DNA from: Ceratodon purpureus | Lineage: Eukaryota; Streptophyta; Bryopsida; Pseudoditrichales; Ditrichaceae | DNA length: 64,000 nucleotides | Reading direction: 5' to 3' | Assembly (NCBI GenBank): GCA_014871385.1 | Contig: CM026427.1 | Location: forward strand, 2,786,068 to 2,850,067 | In this document: positions 44,920 to 57,305 of the stretch, in pieces | How the letters are laid out: the number at the start of each line of letters is the position of its first letter | Numbering within the stretch: position 1 is the stretch's first letter | Notes under the pieces: generated by a model | The model's database searches: none | Seen by the model: the letters and a program-made list of their open reading frames with translations, nothing else | What the model was told of the DNA's origin: nothing | Position numbers and translations under genes: made by a program

Positions 44920-45304
44920 TGTTGTATGAGTATACAATACAACTGTACAGCACGGTGCTACTGACGTCTATGGAGGAGGAACGTCCAGCTAGGCCAGTAA
45001 GGCATTATGATGCCTTCTTGTTCTTGTTCTTGCCAGCTCCCGACTTAGTATGTATTAGAGCCACTACTGTTCAGCTCCCTCTCTCTCTCTCTCTCTCTTA
45101 GCGTACGCTTGTCTGTCAGTGAAAAGTTAGCGGAGGGCTTCTTGGAGCCTTCGGTGTTAGCTCCAGTGTCAAGTGTGAGAGCTGTGCACCAAGCCTTTGG
45201 TACCAGCAGATGTATGCAGCATGCTTTATGCAATACAGTATTATTGGTATTAAGCTTGGTTGACTGTGTCATGGTTTACTTTGTATCGTTGGTATAGTAC
45301 AATA
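44920..45304 (+). repeat. 3' LTR of the Copia element
   Basis: Near-identical partner of the LTR at 39975-40361, preceded by the polypurine stretch and followed by the GAGGG target duplication. Confidence 0.93.
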
Positions 45305-45469
45305 GAGGGGTCTCTAGAGGTTAATTTGGGGCCATAGACCCCAATTCAACAAAAAAAAAAATAACCAAAAAAACTCTAGAACCCTGAAACAAGCGGGCCA
45401 GAAAAGTGGACCCAACCAAGCATGAGGTTTGGTGCAACACTTGTTGCGGGAATATAAAGAGACACCATT
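45305..45469. mobile_element. MITE remnant related to the 39547-39855 element
   Basis: Read on the minus strand, 45467 backwards starts GGTGTCTCTTTATATTCCCG, then GTTGCACCAAACC, a poly(T) run and TTGAATTGGGGTC. This parallels the order in the MITE at 39547 (GGGTCTCTCTATTTACCCCC, GTGCAACCAAACC, poly(T), GGTCCC). Its other end, GGGGTCTCTAGAGG, is where the Copia element inserted. No matching 9-bp duplication was found, so it is old or partial. Confidence 0.55.
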
Positions 45470-47684
45470 ATTATCACCAATGAATACTACAGCAAATCTT
45501 ATGGCCCTTTTGAATTTAAGACAGACTGCAATATTTTAACACTTCTCTTTTTTCATAAAACATTCAGCAGCAAAATGAACTGCCCTTGATTTGACAGTGA
45601 CTCAAATCTGACAAAAATTTATAAGTTGTTCATGCAGAATTCAAAAGAATTCATGAGGACACCTTTTCACTTTCCAGTTCTTCCATATGCATGATACATG
45701 ATCAGTTCAGCAACCACTTATCATCAATTCTCCTTCATGCTCTGTGAAACTACCACAAAACAGCCCCAATGCATAGTGATTGTTGTCTTTTAGATCTCCT
45801 TGGAACCTCTGACTCACACACATTGCATGTGAACTCAGCTACTCCAATCATGAACACTAAATCTATGCCCAAACAGCTAAATCATAATCCATGAATGGTG
45901 ATTACTGACATTCCCTGACTCTCACCCTCATCAATGTTAAAGCACACAAATCCACAGACTCTAATCTCTTGAGGTTTTCCCATCATCCCCATGAACTGAT
46001 GACCCAGCTCAACACTTCACCAAAGGAAGCAAATCCTTCCCAATTGTTTTAGTTTGTTCAAAAACAGTGCCATACTTCATGTAAGCTTAGCTCAGGTGGA
46101 AAAACACAGAGTTTAGGAGGAAAATAGGTGTAGCAATAGTACAAGATTCTCACCAAACCACTGACTTCGAAATGATTCAGCCTACTGTGAATCAAAATTA
46201 ATCTCCAAGTTCCACTCCAGTGACTCCACACTGACACCTCCAGCGTAGATGTCCGATGAACTTTTACTGAATTCCAGTGGTACTTCACAACTGAGTTAAT
46301 GCAGATTTAATTCCTGTCTGTCTGTAGTACTGTCTGGATCGTAGACAGAACTGTGCCATGGGCTGCGAATGTCAGTTCGTCATTGATTTCCCTTCTCAAG
46401 GAAGCCTCTCCTCTGCTGAACCTGACTCCTCTCTCGCTATGTTCGGTGAATAGTGATTGGAAGAAGAAGGTAAGTTAAATCATGGAGCTAAGTTAGCAAC
46501 AGTTAGAGAATGACAACGGCACACTGGGATGGCAATATGGCAGGACATCAAGGTGCTCCATCTGAAGTTCGTTGATCATCACATTGACAAGCAACAGTTA
46601 TGCCTCGACAATGACGGTACACGAATTTATGAAACACTCTTGAACTCTGTCGTAAGCCTCGAGCCGATTCATTCGGGTGTAAGTCTCCGGACAAGCGCCG
46701 CGTACGGGCATGCAGCTGCTCGTTGCGAGTTTAGAACGTGTGTAATCTGTACATGCTAACATAACTCCCCATCGTCGTCATCGCCATCGACATACCCTCG
46801 CCATGCTTATCGACAACCATCGTGATTTAAGGGCGCAGGAGAGGAGCTGGCTGCTGGCGCTGCAGGCTGTCGTCGGGTGCAGCTGCGGCGTCGCCGTCGC
46901 CATTGGTGTCCGTCAACGTTACTTGGGCGTGCACTCGATCGGTGTCGTGCAAGCAGGGCAGTTTAATTAGTCACCACTTTCTGACTGGAAGATGTGGCAC
47001 CGCTGTCAAGTGTGTCTCCACAAGTTCATCCCCAAGTCGGTTGATTCAAGCTAGCTGGTGTCTCGCTGGTGTTTTGACGTCGTTGTTGCAAGTGGGTACG
47101 TGTACAATTCTCTCACTTCCAGATGTTTCCAGATTCTTGGATTTAGTCTCTAGGTAGCGGACAGAGTCATGGCGAGAGCACTCTTCTGATCTATAGTATT
47201 CGTGCCACAAGTTTTTCCTCGAGTCTGATAATTCGAGGTAAGTTCAGTTAATTTGATGTCGCTGTTGTGAGCTCGTACGCTGTACAATTCTCTCACTTTC
47301 AACTACTTGGATTCTTGTAACTATGCCTTCGGTAGCAGACAGTCATGGCGTTCCGATCTTGACTTGGGTTGAGTAAAACAAAGTTCTCTTACTATTATCT
47401 TCTAGCATGCAATATTGGTGCGGGAGCTAGGGCGTACGTTCTCCTTGGAATTCGAGAAAACGTTTGGATTGATAATGACTGAAGTTGGGATTCTCACCTT
47501 TTGGTAGATCAGTAGATGTTTGCGATGAGCTGGGAACTGAGACGTTAGAATTGGCCATGGTGTTGAAGTCAGTGCGGTCACGCCACCGCCATGGGGTAAA
47601 CTTAACGCTTTGAGGAAGCTGGCATAGAATTAGATTTGATGATATGCACATTGATGTCAGACCCCGGTTTCGATTGCCTCAGAT
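45470..47684. other. Intergenic and promoter region of the alcohol oxidase gene
   Basis: No gene is supported in 45470-46990. Positions 47015-47170 and 47200-47350 are two diverged tandem copies of a roughly 180-bp unit. They share CACAAGTT, TGTACAATTCTCTCACTT and ACAGTCATGGCG-like words, and lie a few hundred bases upstream of the start codon. Confidence 0.5.
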
Positions 47685-50545
47685 ATGGAGAATGGTGGAG
47701 GACCATCTGCTGCAATTCCTAGTATTGGCGTTCATCCAGCGGCCGAGAACGGTGTGAGACCCGAAGAGAGGGAGAATGGAGCTGGTGATGGCCCGAAGTC
47801 GAAGCTGGCGATGGCGAAGCCAGTGATACACGCCCATCCTTCGCTTCTGAAATGGACACCTCCTCGCAAACACACACTCAACCCCGCCCAATTCGAAGCT
47901 CTGACCGCAATCTGCGACACTGTCGTGCCTTCACTAGCGCCTCCCTTCCAAGACGGCAAGACGTATGTGCCCATGTGCCAAGGCGTCATGGCAGAGGACG
48001 TTGCCAGGTTCTACGAACTGAAGGCATCCGATGAAGACGTGATAGATGTTGTACGTTTCCTCCTCTATCACACTATGCATTGTGAATTCCACGTTATTGA
48101 ACAGTTGCTAGATTTGAAGACTCTAAAGAATTAGGTCTTCCACAACCCATAAAGAGGACATAACTGTATGTTGGGTGGGGTTGATGAACTAATGCCGCCT
48201 TGTGAGAATCACGCAGTGCGCTGCCGCTCTCTTGTTGTTGATGAGGCCTCCTGTGGCGAAGTCCGTGCTCCTAGTGCTGCAACTCCTCGGTACAGGGTGG
48301 GGTACATGTCTTCTCGCATCGTTTGCCAGAGTGAATACAATCACTCCTCAGTGTGCTCTCTTGCGGAAGTTTTCAAGTCTAACCGTGCGAGAGCGAGAGA
48401 GAGTGTTGCAAGGCTGGCAATGCAGCCCACTCCCGCAGTTCCGAAATCTGTTCAAGGCGTTGAAATCTGTTACCGGGTGGGCTTTATACTCCAAGGTCAG
48501 CTTTCACACATTAGCATACAAGTAATTGAAAGAATTTTCGACTTGAAAAATTGTACCTAATAATCTTTCTTGAATGATCAGCTAGACGAAGAAGGACAGG
48601 GTGTAGCATGGAAGGCAATTGGGTACTCGGGCATGGATTCAGCGGTGAGAGATAGGGTCGAAGCTGAATATACGAAACCACGGCCACTCGGAGACAATCA
48701 CATTGACGCCATGAATCCTGGTCTTAAGTCGATGCTCGTCTCGAAGGGCTTCTCCATCGGGGACGAGATTCACGACTGCTTCAAAGCACAGGCAAAGAAG
48801 CTCGGCTATTCGAAGAACGACAATGACATCAACCTCGAGTGCGATGTTGTGATCGTCGGCTCTGGATCTGGAGGGGGTGTCATGGCCGCGGCTCTCGCCC
48901 AGCAAGGCTTTAAGGTAGTGGTTCTAGAGAAGGGCCAGTACTTCGCTCCTCAAGAGATGGCGACCACCGAAGGCCCAGCAATGCTAAATATGTTTGAGAA
49001 GATGGGGACTCTGTCCACCGATGACGCAAGCGTGGCCCTCATCGCCGGAGCGGTCGTGGGCGGAGGCACGGCCGTCAACTGGTGCGTGTCGTTCAAAACG
49101 CCGGAGCATGTGCGCAACGAGTGGGCCAACGACCACGGCCTCGACATGTTCAACAGCGAGCGATACGACCAGGCCATGCAAGCCGTGTGGGAGCGCCTCT
49201 CGGTGCAACCAAATGTCGACAAACACAGCCTCCAGAACACGGTGCTCCAAGAGGGCTGCAAGAAACTCGGGTACCATCACGGAACCTTGCAGCGCAACTG
49301 CGCCTCCGACCACTACTGCGGCTGGTGCAGCTACGGCTGCCCCTCCGGAAAGAAGCAATCCACAGCCGAAACATGGCTCGTCGACGCTGTCAACACCGGC
49401 AACGCCGTCATCCTATCCAACTGCACAGCCGAGCATGTCTTCCATAGCCCAAATCCTAACGGTAAGAAGAAACGAAAGGCGGAAGGACTCATGGCCACGA
49501 TCGGCAACGGACCCAGCCGGATCTTCATCAAGGCAAACGCAACTGTGGTGTCATGCGGCGCGCTCATGACACCAATTCTCCTTCTCAAGAGCGGCCTCAC
49601 AAACTCCAACATCGGCAAGTACCTCCGCGTGCACCCCGCCAGCACCACCTTCGGCTACTTTCCCGAAGGAGTTGGGCCCGAAGGAAAGGCATACGAGGGG
49701 GGCATCATGACAGTCTACTCACCTGTGACATCGCGCAAACCCACCGAGTATGGAGCCCTACTCGAAACGGGCGTATTCCACCCCGCAGTCTTTGCCGCAT
49801 TCCACCCCTGGCGCTCCGGTAATCTCCTCTCATCTACCCTGATTCCACCCCTGCATGCTCACATGCAAAACGCAGATGGCTAACCCACTGGTGCTTGCAA
49901 TATACAGGAGCGGATGGCAAGGAGCGTCTCCTCCGCCACAGCCGAACTTGCCACATAACCATCGTCACCCGCGACAAAGGCTACGGGTCTGCGAAGATCG
50001 ACAACAAAGGCTTTCCCGTGTTCAATTACCACATCTCGTCCTATGACGAAGAGACTCTAATTGCAGGAATGGTGCAGAGCTTGAGAGTGCTGATCGCAGC
50101 TGGCGCAGTCGAAGTCGGCACACAACAGTTGGATGGAGAGCGGTTCAAAGTCGAAGGTAAATTCATATTCCATTTCCCACAAAGTTCAAAAAACTAGGCA
50201 AAACCTCGACAGTTTGATTGAATGTACACTGGTGGATGTTGATGATCAGGTGCATCCAGTGAAGAGATCGAAGCGTATTTGGCGAGGGTGAAGAGGCGAG
50301 GCGCGAAGGGGTCCTCGTGTCAGCTTGCTTCGGCTCACCAGATGGGTAGCTGCAGGATGGGCTCAGGCCCTGCGTCGTCGGCGGTGGATCGCAGAGGCGA
50401 GACCTGGGAGGTGGAAGGGCTGTTCGTTGCCGATGGGAGTGTGTTTCCGACGTCGTCCGGGGTGAATCCCATGGTCACTATCCAGTCCGTCGCTTATTGC
50501 ACGGCAGAGCACGTGGTGCAATTTTTGAAGCAACAGCGCATGTAG
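47685..50545 (+). CDS. Long-chain fatty alcohol oxidase (GMC oxidoreductase family)
   Basis: Five exons (47685-48050, 48217-48495, 48582-49818, 49908-50156, 50250-50545) encode 808 residues. After a variable N-terminus comes HTLNPAQFEALTAICDTVVP, typical of plant FAO proteins. Next is a hydrophobic helix region around CAAALLLLMRPPVAKSVLLV, consistent with membrane anchoring. The FAD-binding fold follows (VVIVGSGSGGGVMAAALAQQ), then AGAVVGGGTAVNWCVS and the cysteine-rich CASDHYCGWCSYGCPSG. The C-terminal GMC half has SAHQMGSCRMGSGP and SGVNPMVTIQSVA, containing the active-site region. The enzyme oxidises long-chain alcohols to aldehydes with O2, giving H2O2, in lipid omega-oxidation or wax turnover. 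The exon 2 acceptor (after 48216) was chosen for frame continuity and is the least certain junction. Confidence 0.9.
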
Positions 50546-51252
50546 GAGTAGCATTCTATGTTGTGAATAATGTATCATTGAGTTTTGGTCGGAGCTTGCA
50601 GTTTACAGAATCTGAAGTTAATCTCACCAATTGAACACGCCTGGTGGGCCATTCCACTTAGCAATTGTTGCAACGGATATCCTTCCAATTTGGCTTCGAT
50701 TGCAGTATGGAGCGTTCGTTATCGTTACTGTAGCAACTATCATTGTCTCTTACTAAAGTTCTACCACTCACGCTCGTCTGCAAAAACTCTATTTCTGTCG
50801 AATTTACCTTACGAAATTCTAGTTTATCTTAAGAATCTGAATGTAATTTAAAATACAGAAGGTCATAAGAACACACATACATGATGGTTTCAATTCCGGA
50901 GCGAGGGGTGTCAAAACACGGTGGAAGTATCATGAACAGCATAAAGGTTGCAAAGTACACCCACATTCTCAAGGATGACAACCTAATAAACTGAAATACC
51001 AAAGGGAATTCTGCGGATTCGGATGCGGTTTCTGCGCCCATGCATATCCGCAACAAATTTTCCAGTAGAATATATAATCGCGGAAGTCTGGAACATTTAC
51101 ATGTCACAGGAATGATCGCCGTGTGCAATACCCGATGGAGAGAAATAATGTCAGGATTTCACCATCAACAATTGCAACGGGTCGAGCTCAAACAAAAACT
51201 AGTTTGAAGGATAAGCCAGCACTCGCAGACTTGCCTACTTGGTATTCGAATA
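50546..51252. other. 3' flank of alcohol oxidase gene up to the palindrome
   Basis: No gene seen. At 51174-51250 lies a sequence (AACAAAAACTAGTTTGAAGG ... CTACTTGGTATTCGAATA) that is a diverged direct copy of 51801-51875 inside the left arm. The palindrome's outer edge begins immediately after it. Confidence 0.5.
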
Positions 51253-51364
51253 CCTTGTCCCTGCCAAAGGTTTGTAGATTGTAGAGCATTCTGCCAGTAC
51301 CTGCAACAGGAGCGAAGCAACCTGAAGTACATGCAGTTTCATTCAGACTTAGTGTTCTCGGTGA

Positions 51365-51770
51365 CTAAGGTTGACGCACCTATGACCGACCAGTTAAGAG
51401 ATTTGCCACTGAGATTGAAGGTGTATAAGTTGAGGGAGATTTTCCCTTGAAGGGAAAATAGGTTTAAGGAGGAATGTAACTTTAAATGTCATGTTTACTT
51501 CTATATTTAATTCCCTATGAATTTTAAAAGACATTTTCACCTAAAACCGACCACCATGACACTAGAACGTGAGCACTATGCTACTACCAAAATATCCCTA
51601 TATGATTCCCTTCGATTCCCTTTCTACCAATCATGCTTGATACTTTCTTCGAGGTCTCCCAAGATTTTGAATTTGAAAACTGGCCGGAAATGGAGGCAGG
51701 TAATAGAGAAGTCTACTGACTAGTCATGGGTACCTCATCGGCTATGGGTGCGGTCTCAATAGCGCGAGAC
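51365..51770. mobile_element. MITE in left arm (CACCYATARCCGA family)
   Basis: The left end CTAAGGTTGACGCACCTATGA is mirrored by CATCGGCTATGGGTGCGGTC near 51735-51756. The same TIR core is found in the spacer MITE and at 3963-4377. The right end has lost the CCTTA terminus. An exact mirror copy lies in the right arm. Confidence 0.55.
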
Positions 51771-53140
51771 ATCATTCAGATAGTTTTAACAAAGATGAAT
51801 AACGCGTCGAGTTCGAACAAAAACTAGTTTGAAGGAGAATGCCAGCATTCGCAGACTTGGCTACTTGGTATTCGAATGCTCCACCTATTTAGTATGTACT
51901 TAAAATGTGAACGCATTATCAAATTACAGTGTCTGTTACTCCTATGACCTACTATGTCAGCAATGCATTGACATGATTCCGTATCTTAAAAGCTCCAATT
52001 TTAAGAGAACGAAACGTGCAGTGAGTGCTTCGTTGTAGTAGATATCCTGATATTATGGTTATGATTCGGGTTGGGGAATTGGAAGGTAATAACACTGGCT
52101 GTGGAGCGATAGCTTTCATTAAGGGGTTCACAGTAGAGAAATGTCTGAAGAGATATAATCCCTGTTGTGCCAATGATCAGGTAAGGGAACGGACTCACAA
52201 TCAATGTGTAATCAACCCAGCATCAAAGCAAATGCAACCCGTAATAACTACACGTTGCTTCTGTCAGGAAAAAATTAGAGTATTTTGCAGTAATCATACA
52301 CCCAAGGTGTCATACGCCGATGAGTGTTCATCATCCAGAAGCTTCCAACAACTCACACGAACTAAACCCCATTCCAACACATGGCCTCAGAAATCCTGTG
52401 TCATGAAAACATCATCTCTTCCCCTCGGGAAGTTCAGATGGAGCTCATGAATCTCTCATCATCGGTCCCAAACACACAATCCATCCCCGATCAACGCTCA
52501 GTGGAAGAAGAAGTCGTTTTGATTATTCGCCCACAGTCCTCCGTTGAGCACTTCGCGATCTGCCTCACGGCCTTATCATCATCGCGCTGACCGGACACCA
52601 TCCAACCAAACCCACACAAAACTTGTAGCCCCCGCTTCGCTCAGACCAAGGTGATCGGCTCCCCAGAGCCCGCAAGGCCTGCCTGAAGCAGTGACACGCC
52701 CACAGTGCTTTCGCTCTGCCAGCCCATCCGTTTGTGAAGAACAACTAACGAGGAAGGCCAACGACGTCCCAACCTCTACTCTAATATCTTCACATCAACC
52801 AGAACCCCGTACACATACACAGACTGTGTGGAACGCGGTAAAGCGATATGCTCATTGCCTGAGCGCACGCCCTTAATGCTCCATCCTTCCTCTTGCTACA
52901 GCCGTCAAGGCATAGGTACCACACCCACACACGGGCGCACACCTTGAGTACATTTGTAGCAAACCATGGCACCCTAATCACATCGACACATATATGTTCC
53001 CTCAGATCAGCGGGTTAACTATCATATGGGATGCGAAACATATGCTTCTATCCCCGTATCAAGTCTGTTGAGCTTGACGAAATTTTCTTGTCATCACAGA
53101 GATTTCTTGTGCCGGTACCTACTTTCAAAACTCGCGTCCG

Positions 53141-53638
53141 CAGCTCAGTCTCTGACCAGTTTCTCATTCACAGATCTCAGAAGCAGAACTGGCATTAGAC
53201 TGGTGTTTGGATTCATCACAGCTCGACGTCACAACCGAAGAAAACAATCTCCAGCAAGTGATTGTTACTGACAGACACGGAACGTCTGCCTAACTGCCCA
53301 CTCACCGACCACTCTAGCATAATCCACCATTCAATCACTGCGCAGAGGGCAGCAGCATTGTACACACGGGAATGCTTCATAAACCCTTCATAGGCCACAT
53401 CCACAGCTCAGTCTCTGACCAGTTTCTCATTCACAGATCTCAGAAGCAGAACTGGCTTTAGACTGGTGTTTGGATTCATCACAGCACGACGTCACAACCG
53501 AAGAAAACAATTTCCAGCAAATGATTGTTAACAACAGACATGGAACGTCTGCCTAACTGCCCACTCGCCAAACACTCTAGCATAATCCACCATTCAATGA
53601 CTGCGCAGAGGGCAGCAGCATTGTACACACGGGAATGC
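53141..53638. repeat. Tandem duplication, 263-bp period, left arm
   Basis: The segments 53141-53375 and 53404-53638 both run from CAGCTCAGTCTCTGACCAG to TACACACGGGAATGC and differ at only a few positions. The offset is 263 bp throughout. The mirror copies are at 60901-61135 and 61164-61398. Confidence 0.9.
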
Positions 53639-55152
53639 ACGACGACACATCAACCCTAAACCCTAGAAATTATCAAAAACGAAAGAAGGCTTCGTGAAGG
53701 ATCAGTTTTTCTGGCTTGGCCCTTCCGGGCTAGTTAGCACAGTTGGAATCAGCGTCGATCATCCGGGGAAAGTATCCTCATCTCCACTCACAAACACACA
53801 ACTCTAGAAACAAACAAATAAACAAACAAACGAGACCATGCAAACCCTAGAAGAGAAAGAGATGAGTGTAAACTCTTGAATAGTAGGGCAAGCGCACGGG
53901 GCAGCACGAGCACCGTGGAGGGAGTTCTACGGTTGTCTGGCCGCTGCCGCACCACGAATCACGACGGATAGTGGTGCGACGGTCGCTGTGGGCAGAGCGC
54001 CGTGCGGAAGTGGTCTCAGAGCGGAGACCAGACCGGCCTTGGGACGACGCAGTGCCAAAGATGTCCACCAAACAGCAGAGCAAATAAATCGAGGTTGGGA
54101 CGCTTCGGCAACAGCACCTACAACTAGTAATTAGTCCACCTTGAAGCCGGGAAAGAAAGTGTGTGTCTGGATTAGAGGAAGAGCTCCTTCAGGCGACGCT
54201 TGCTTATGCTTATGGTTTTTAGTGTCACTGCTGCTCTTTTCTTTTACCCTTTTTAGAGTAATCTTATGATGTTTCAATATCAACAATATAAGGTTTAAAA
54301 TTTGATTGTCAAAAATGTGATGTTGAATTTTTGTCCAAATATTTTCATGTTTTTATATGCTATCGCGAGTGTTTTCAAAAACTTCATTATTCTCTGTATA
54401 ATTTATCATCAGCAAACCGTATACGCATGTCCAACACTGCACATGTTCTGAAGCCAATAACGCATGCAGTTAAACAAGGGATTCATATAAAAAGGCAATT
54501 GCAACATGTCCCGTTAGTGGAACGACCTTTACGTGCATGCTTTACTTGCTAGGTTAAAAATACTTAGTTTTAATTACAACATTAAGTGAAGGTTCAAAAT
54601 GCCCAACAAAGTAGAATACAAGCTATTATGTATGGCTAGAAGCTGGGATGTTCGAGTAGACATCTTAAATGCTCAAGGAAACATCAACGCCTTTGACCGA
54701 ACGTCTTCTTAGACGCTTCTAAAATTCTCGTGTTGTTCATACATCATGTACTGCCTCACTTGAGTCCAATTCGGGCCATCATTATATGGTACAAAAAGTC
54801 GTTCTCCGTCTCCATAAGACATCACCAAATACGGGGTTTTCTTACAGAAATGACTAGTTTCCATTCTCTAAATTGTAAGGGTGATATTTATGGTGCATAG
54901 AGGCAAAAGGTAAGAGAAAAAATGTTTAAGGATTTAGACTCTAGAATCTTATCAAGTAAACTTTATGCACATGTAAACCAATCAAAATTTGATTCTAATT
55001 CATGCGTATGGACTCAAGTAGCGACAATCCGTAAAAAATTATCCAGATTGAATAAGTTGTACTTAAATGGTCTCATGTCTTGAATATAGACTTGGCTTTT
55101 GTTCTTCAAAATCTGTAGACACCTTCTACTATAATGAAGTGATCATCTATTA

Positions 55153-55279
55153 GGTAATGGTTTTCTTAGAACTGTTATTGGTGCAGAACCGGTTCTGTCG
55201 AGGTGGCGAGTCTGCGAGGGCGAGCCAGCTGGATAGAACCTCTTCTGCACCAATTACTGATTCCAAGAAAACCATTACC
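55153..55279. repeat. Foldback/short MITE in left arm
   Basis: GGTAATGGTTTTCTTAGAAC followed by TGTTATTGGTGCAGAACC is mirrored at the other end (about 41 of 47 positions pair). This leaves a short loop and gives a 127-bp hairpin-forming element. Its mirror is at 59260-59386. Confidence 0.75.
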
Positions 55280-55788
55280 GGACGTAACTGGTGGCCACTT
55301 TGTTGAGCCGCGACCCTAATCCTTGACAGTCGGCCGCCTGTCATCTTCTTCAACGGTGTCGTCTCCCTCGAGCATTAGAGAAATGAGCGCCACTGGAGAT
55401 TAGGGTGTTGCTTTGAGTTTCAAATTTTTGGGCGCTGCAGTTTGAGTATCAAATTTTGCAGCTGTAATCTGTTAGCATTCTCGTAGACTTGCATGATTTG
55501 CTTTGTTTTATGGCTTGTAGTTTTAATTTGTGCATGGTGCTTGCTATTTTCTGCATGAGCTTGAGGGTTTCCGGGTGCGCTTAGGATTTTTGCATGGGCT
55601 TGAGGTTTACAGCATATGCTTGCATTTTGAAGTTTTATATGAGGGTTTTATGTTGTTGTCGTATCAGTCTTGACGTTGTGTCGACTGCGATGTTGTGTCA
55701 AGGGTGTAGGTCAAAGCGTCGGTGATGCTTGAGATTAGAAAAAACTCTACTCGTGAGGACTTCATTGTTGCCTTCTTTTAATTTTGGG

Positions 55789-57305
55789 ATGGATTTAACG
55801 TCTCCAGAGTCAGTTTCCATTTCTCCAAATGTTTCAAAGCGAGCAAAATCGGAGAAACGAGTTTCAATAGCCAAACCTATAGGTGTTGTTAGTGATGTAC
55901 GTTGTAGGTCCATTTCAGAGATTTACACATCGTCGCAGCTGACGTTGATTGAAGTTCCTTGTCAAGAGACAGAGACAAAGGGTTTGAGTGATCATGTGGA
56001 AAATTGTTTCGGTGTTGTGCACTATGCAAGTTCTGGTGTTGGAGGTTCTACAAGTGAATATGAGAGAAATTATTGTGCCGATGTTTGTTCTTCAAGTTAT
56101 GTTGTTGAAGAACCTTTGGATGCTGACGTTCACTTACCTACAAGTGATGGTAGAGATAATGTTTTTTTTTTAGGAATACCTGTTTCTGAAATATTTGTGG
56201 ACCACAAGATGGCATGCAGGAGGGCTTGATGAGATCGGACTTTCTATCATTGATGAACCTTTTGATTATCGTAACAATGAGAGAATGCAGTTGAGTGAGA
56301 GATCTGATGTGCTTGTGGAGGTGATCAACAAGTCTACTCTTGTATCCATTAAGGTAGAAACACCTATAACCGACAACTTAAAGCAGTTTAGCATATCAAA
56401 GCTTGGGTTATCGACAAGGAGATATTTTTGGTTCATAGGAAAATAAGGTTCATGAAGAATGAGCATTTTTTCATGAATTATCTCCCAATATTGAAATTTG
56501 TACAATTTTTCAAAGTGAAAAGTACTTCCGACCCAATAACCGATATGTACAAATGAGGTACATCTGTTCTTTCATAATCTAGGAATTAGAATATATCGGC
56601 TATTGGTCACTTGTCGGCTATGGGTGTCTCAACCTTAGTACTGATCATTCTATGGTAGTTGAGTCTCCTCGTGATTTTGTTAATGAAGCAGGTTTTGACA
56701 TATCTGATGAAGCTTCTTTTGACAAAGAAATGCGCTGTAACCAAAAGAACGATACAACGAAGAGCAACTCCCAGGTGAAAAACTGGTTTAATGCATGGAG
56801 TGAGTCTTCAAAATTAGATACCTCAGTGCCGTTGGAGGAAATTCCTCTTCGTGAATTGTCAGAGTTGTTTTGTAGGTTTTTTTTGTGCTTGAAGAACAAA
56901 AAAGTGAAGGACTATCCTAGTCAAAGTGTTATGCAAATCTACAAAGGTTTCAACCGGATATTTTGTGGCATTCAAAGAGAGAGGATCGATTCTAGAGGGA
57001 TTAACAAGAAACCTTTTTTCATGCACACTCATCCTATCTTTGGTCGCACAAGCAAGTCAGTTCTTCTGGCGATGGAGAAGTCAATCAAGGCTGGTGCAAA
57101 CAAAGCTAGGCGTAAGGTTGATTTCTTCACTGATGAAGATGAGCGTAAAATTTTAGCACATCCTTTACATCAACCTAATTGTGCTTACGAGGTGCAGAGG
57201 AGATTTGTTCTCTTCGCTACATTTGTTTTCTTCGTAAGAGGAAACACAGAGTTCTGGAAGTTGCGTGCAGTCAATTTTTGTCTCGGCACTGATAAGCGTG
57301 GCTAG
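55789..57305 (+). pseudogene. Crypton-like tyrosine-recombinase gene, broken
   Basis: An ATG at 55789 opens MDLTSPESVSISPNVSKRAK and reads into the inner edge of the left arm. After a frame change near the T-run at 56162-56171, the reading continues as DEIGLSIIDEPFDYRNNERM up to a MITE insertion at 56349-56638, then resumes at 56640. The part at 56652-57305 reads VPLEEIPLRELSELFCRFF, KNKKVKDYPSQSVMQIYKGF and KPFFMHTHPIFGRTSKSVLL. It ends with RRKVDFFTDEDERKIL and FVFFVRGNTEFWKLRAVNF. This order matches the SAM-like core-binding domain and the start of the catalytic domain in Crypton/DUF3504 recombinases (as in ZMYM2, QRICH1 and KIAA1958 proteins); the Arg of VRGN would be the first catalytic residue. 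The frame stops before the H-x-x-R and Tyr region, so it cannot be active. Confidence 0.65.

Larger units (their letters stand above)
39975..45304 (+). mobile_element. Ty1/Copia LTR retrotransposon, whole-looking and young
   Basis: The 5' LTR is 39975-40361 and the 3' LTR 44920-45304, both starting TGTTGTATGAG and ending GTACAATA. They are nearly identical, so the insertion is recent. The 5-bp target duplication GAGGG is at 39970-39974 and 45305-45309. A purine-rich GAGTGGGAG tract lies directly before the 3' LTR. The single internal gag-pol frame runs through without interruption, in the order gag, protease, integrase, reverse transcriptase, RNase H that defines Copia. The 3' edge lies directly at the end of a MITE-like sequence. 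The element appears complete, with no evident breaks. Confidence 0.95.
51253..56170. repeat. Left arm of a 12-kb inverted repeat (4,918 bp)
   Basis: Position x in this arm pairs with position 114539 minus x in the right arm (58369-63286). The same constant holds at the outer edge (CCTTGTCCCTGCC at 51253 against 63286) and the inner edge (G at 56161 against C at 58378), so there is no net indel over 4.9 kb. Every translated segment I compared is identical. The arm holds a MITE, a 263-bp-period tandem duplication, a foldback element and the start of a Crypton-like gene, but no intact host gene. A telo-box-like TTTAGGGTTT occurs about 53650-53660 (minus strand). Confidence 0.95.

Noticed and set aside
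52025-52450. 141-codon frame in the palindrome arms (mirror at 62089-62514)
   Set aside because: No recognisable domain, atypical composition, and identical only because the arms are identical.
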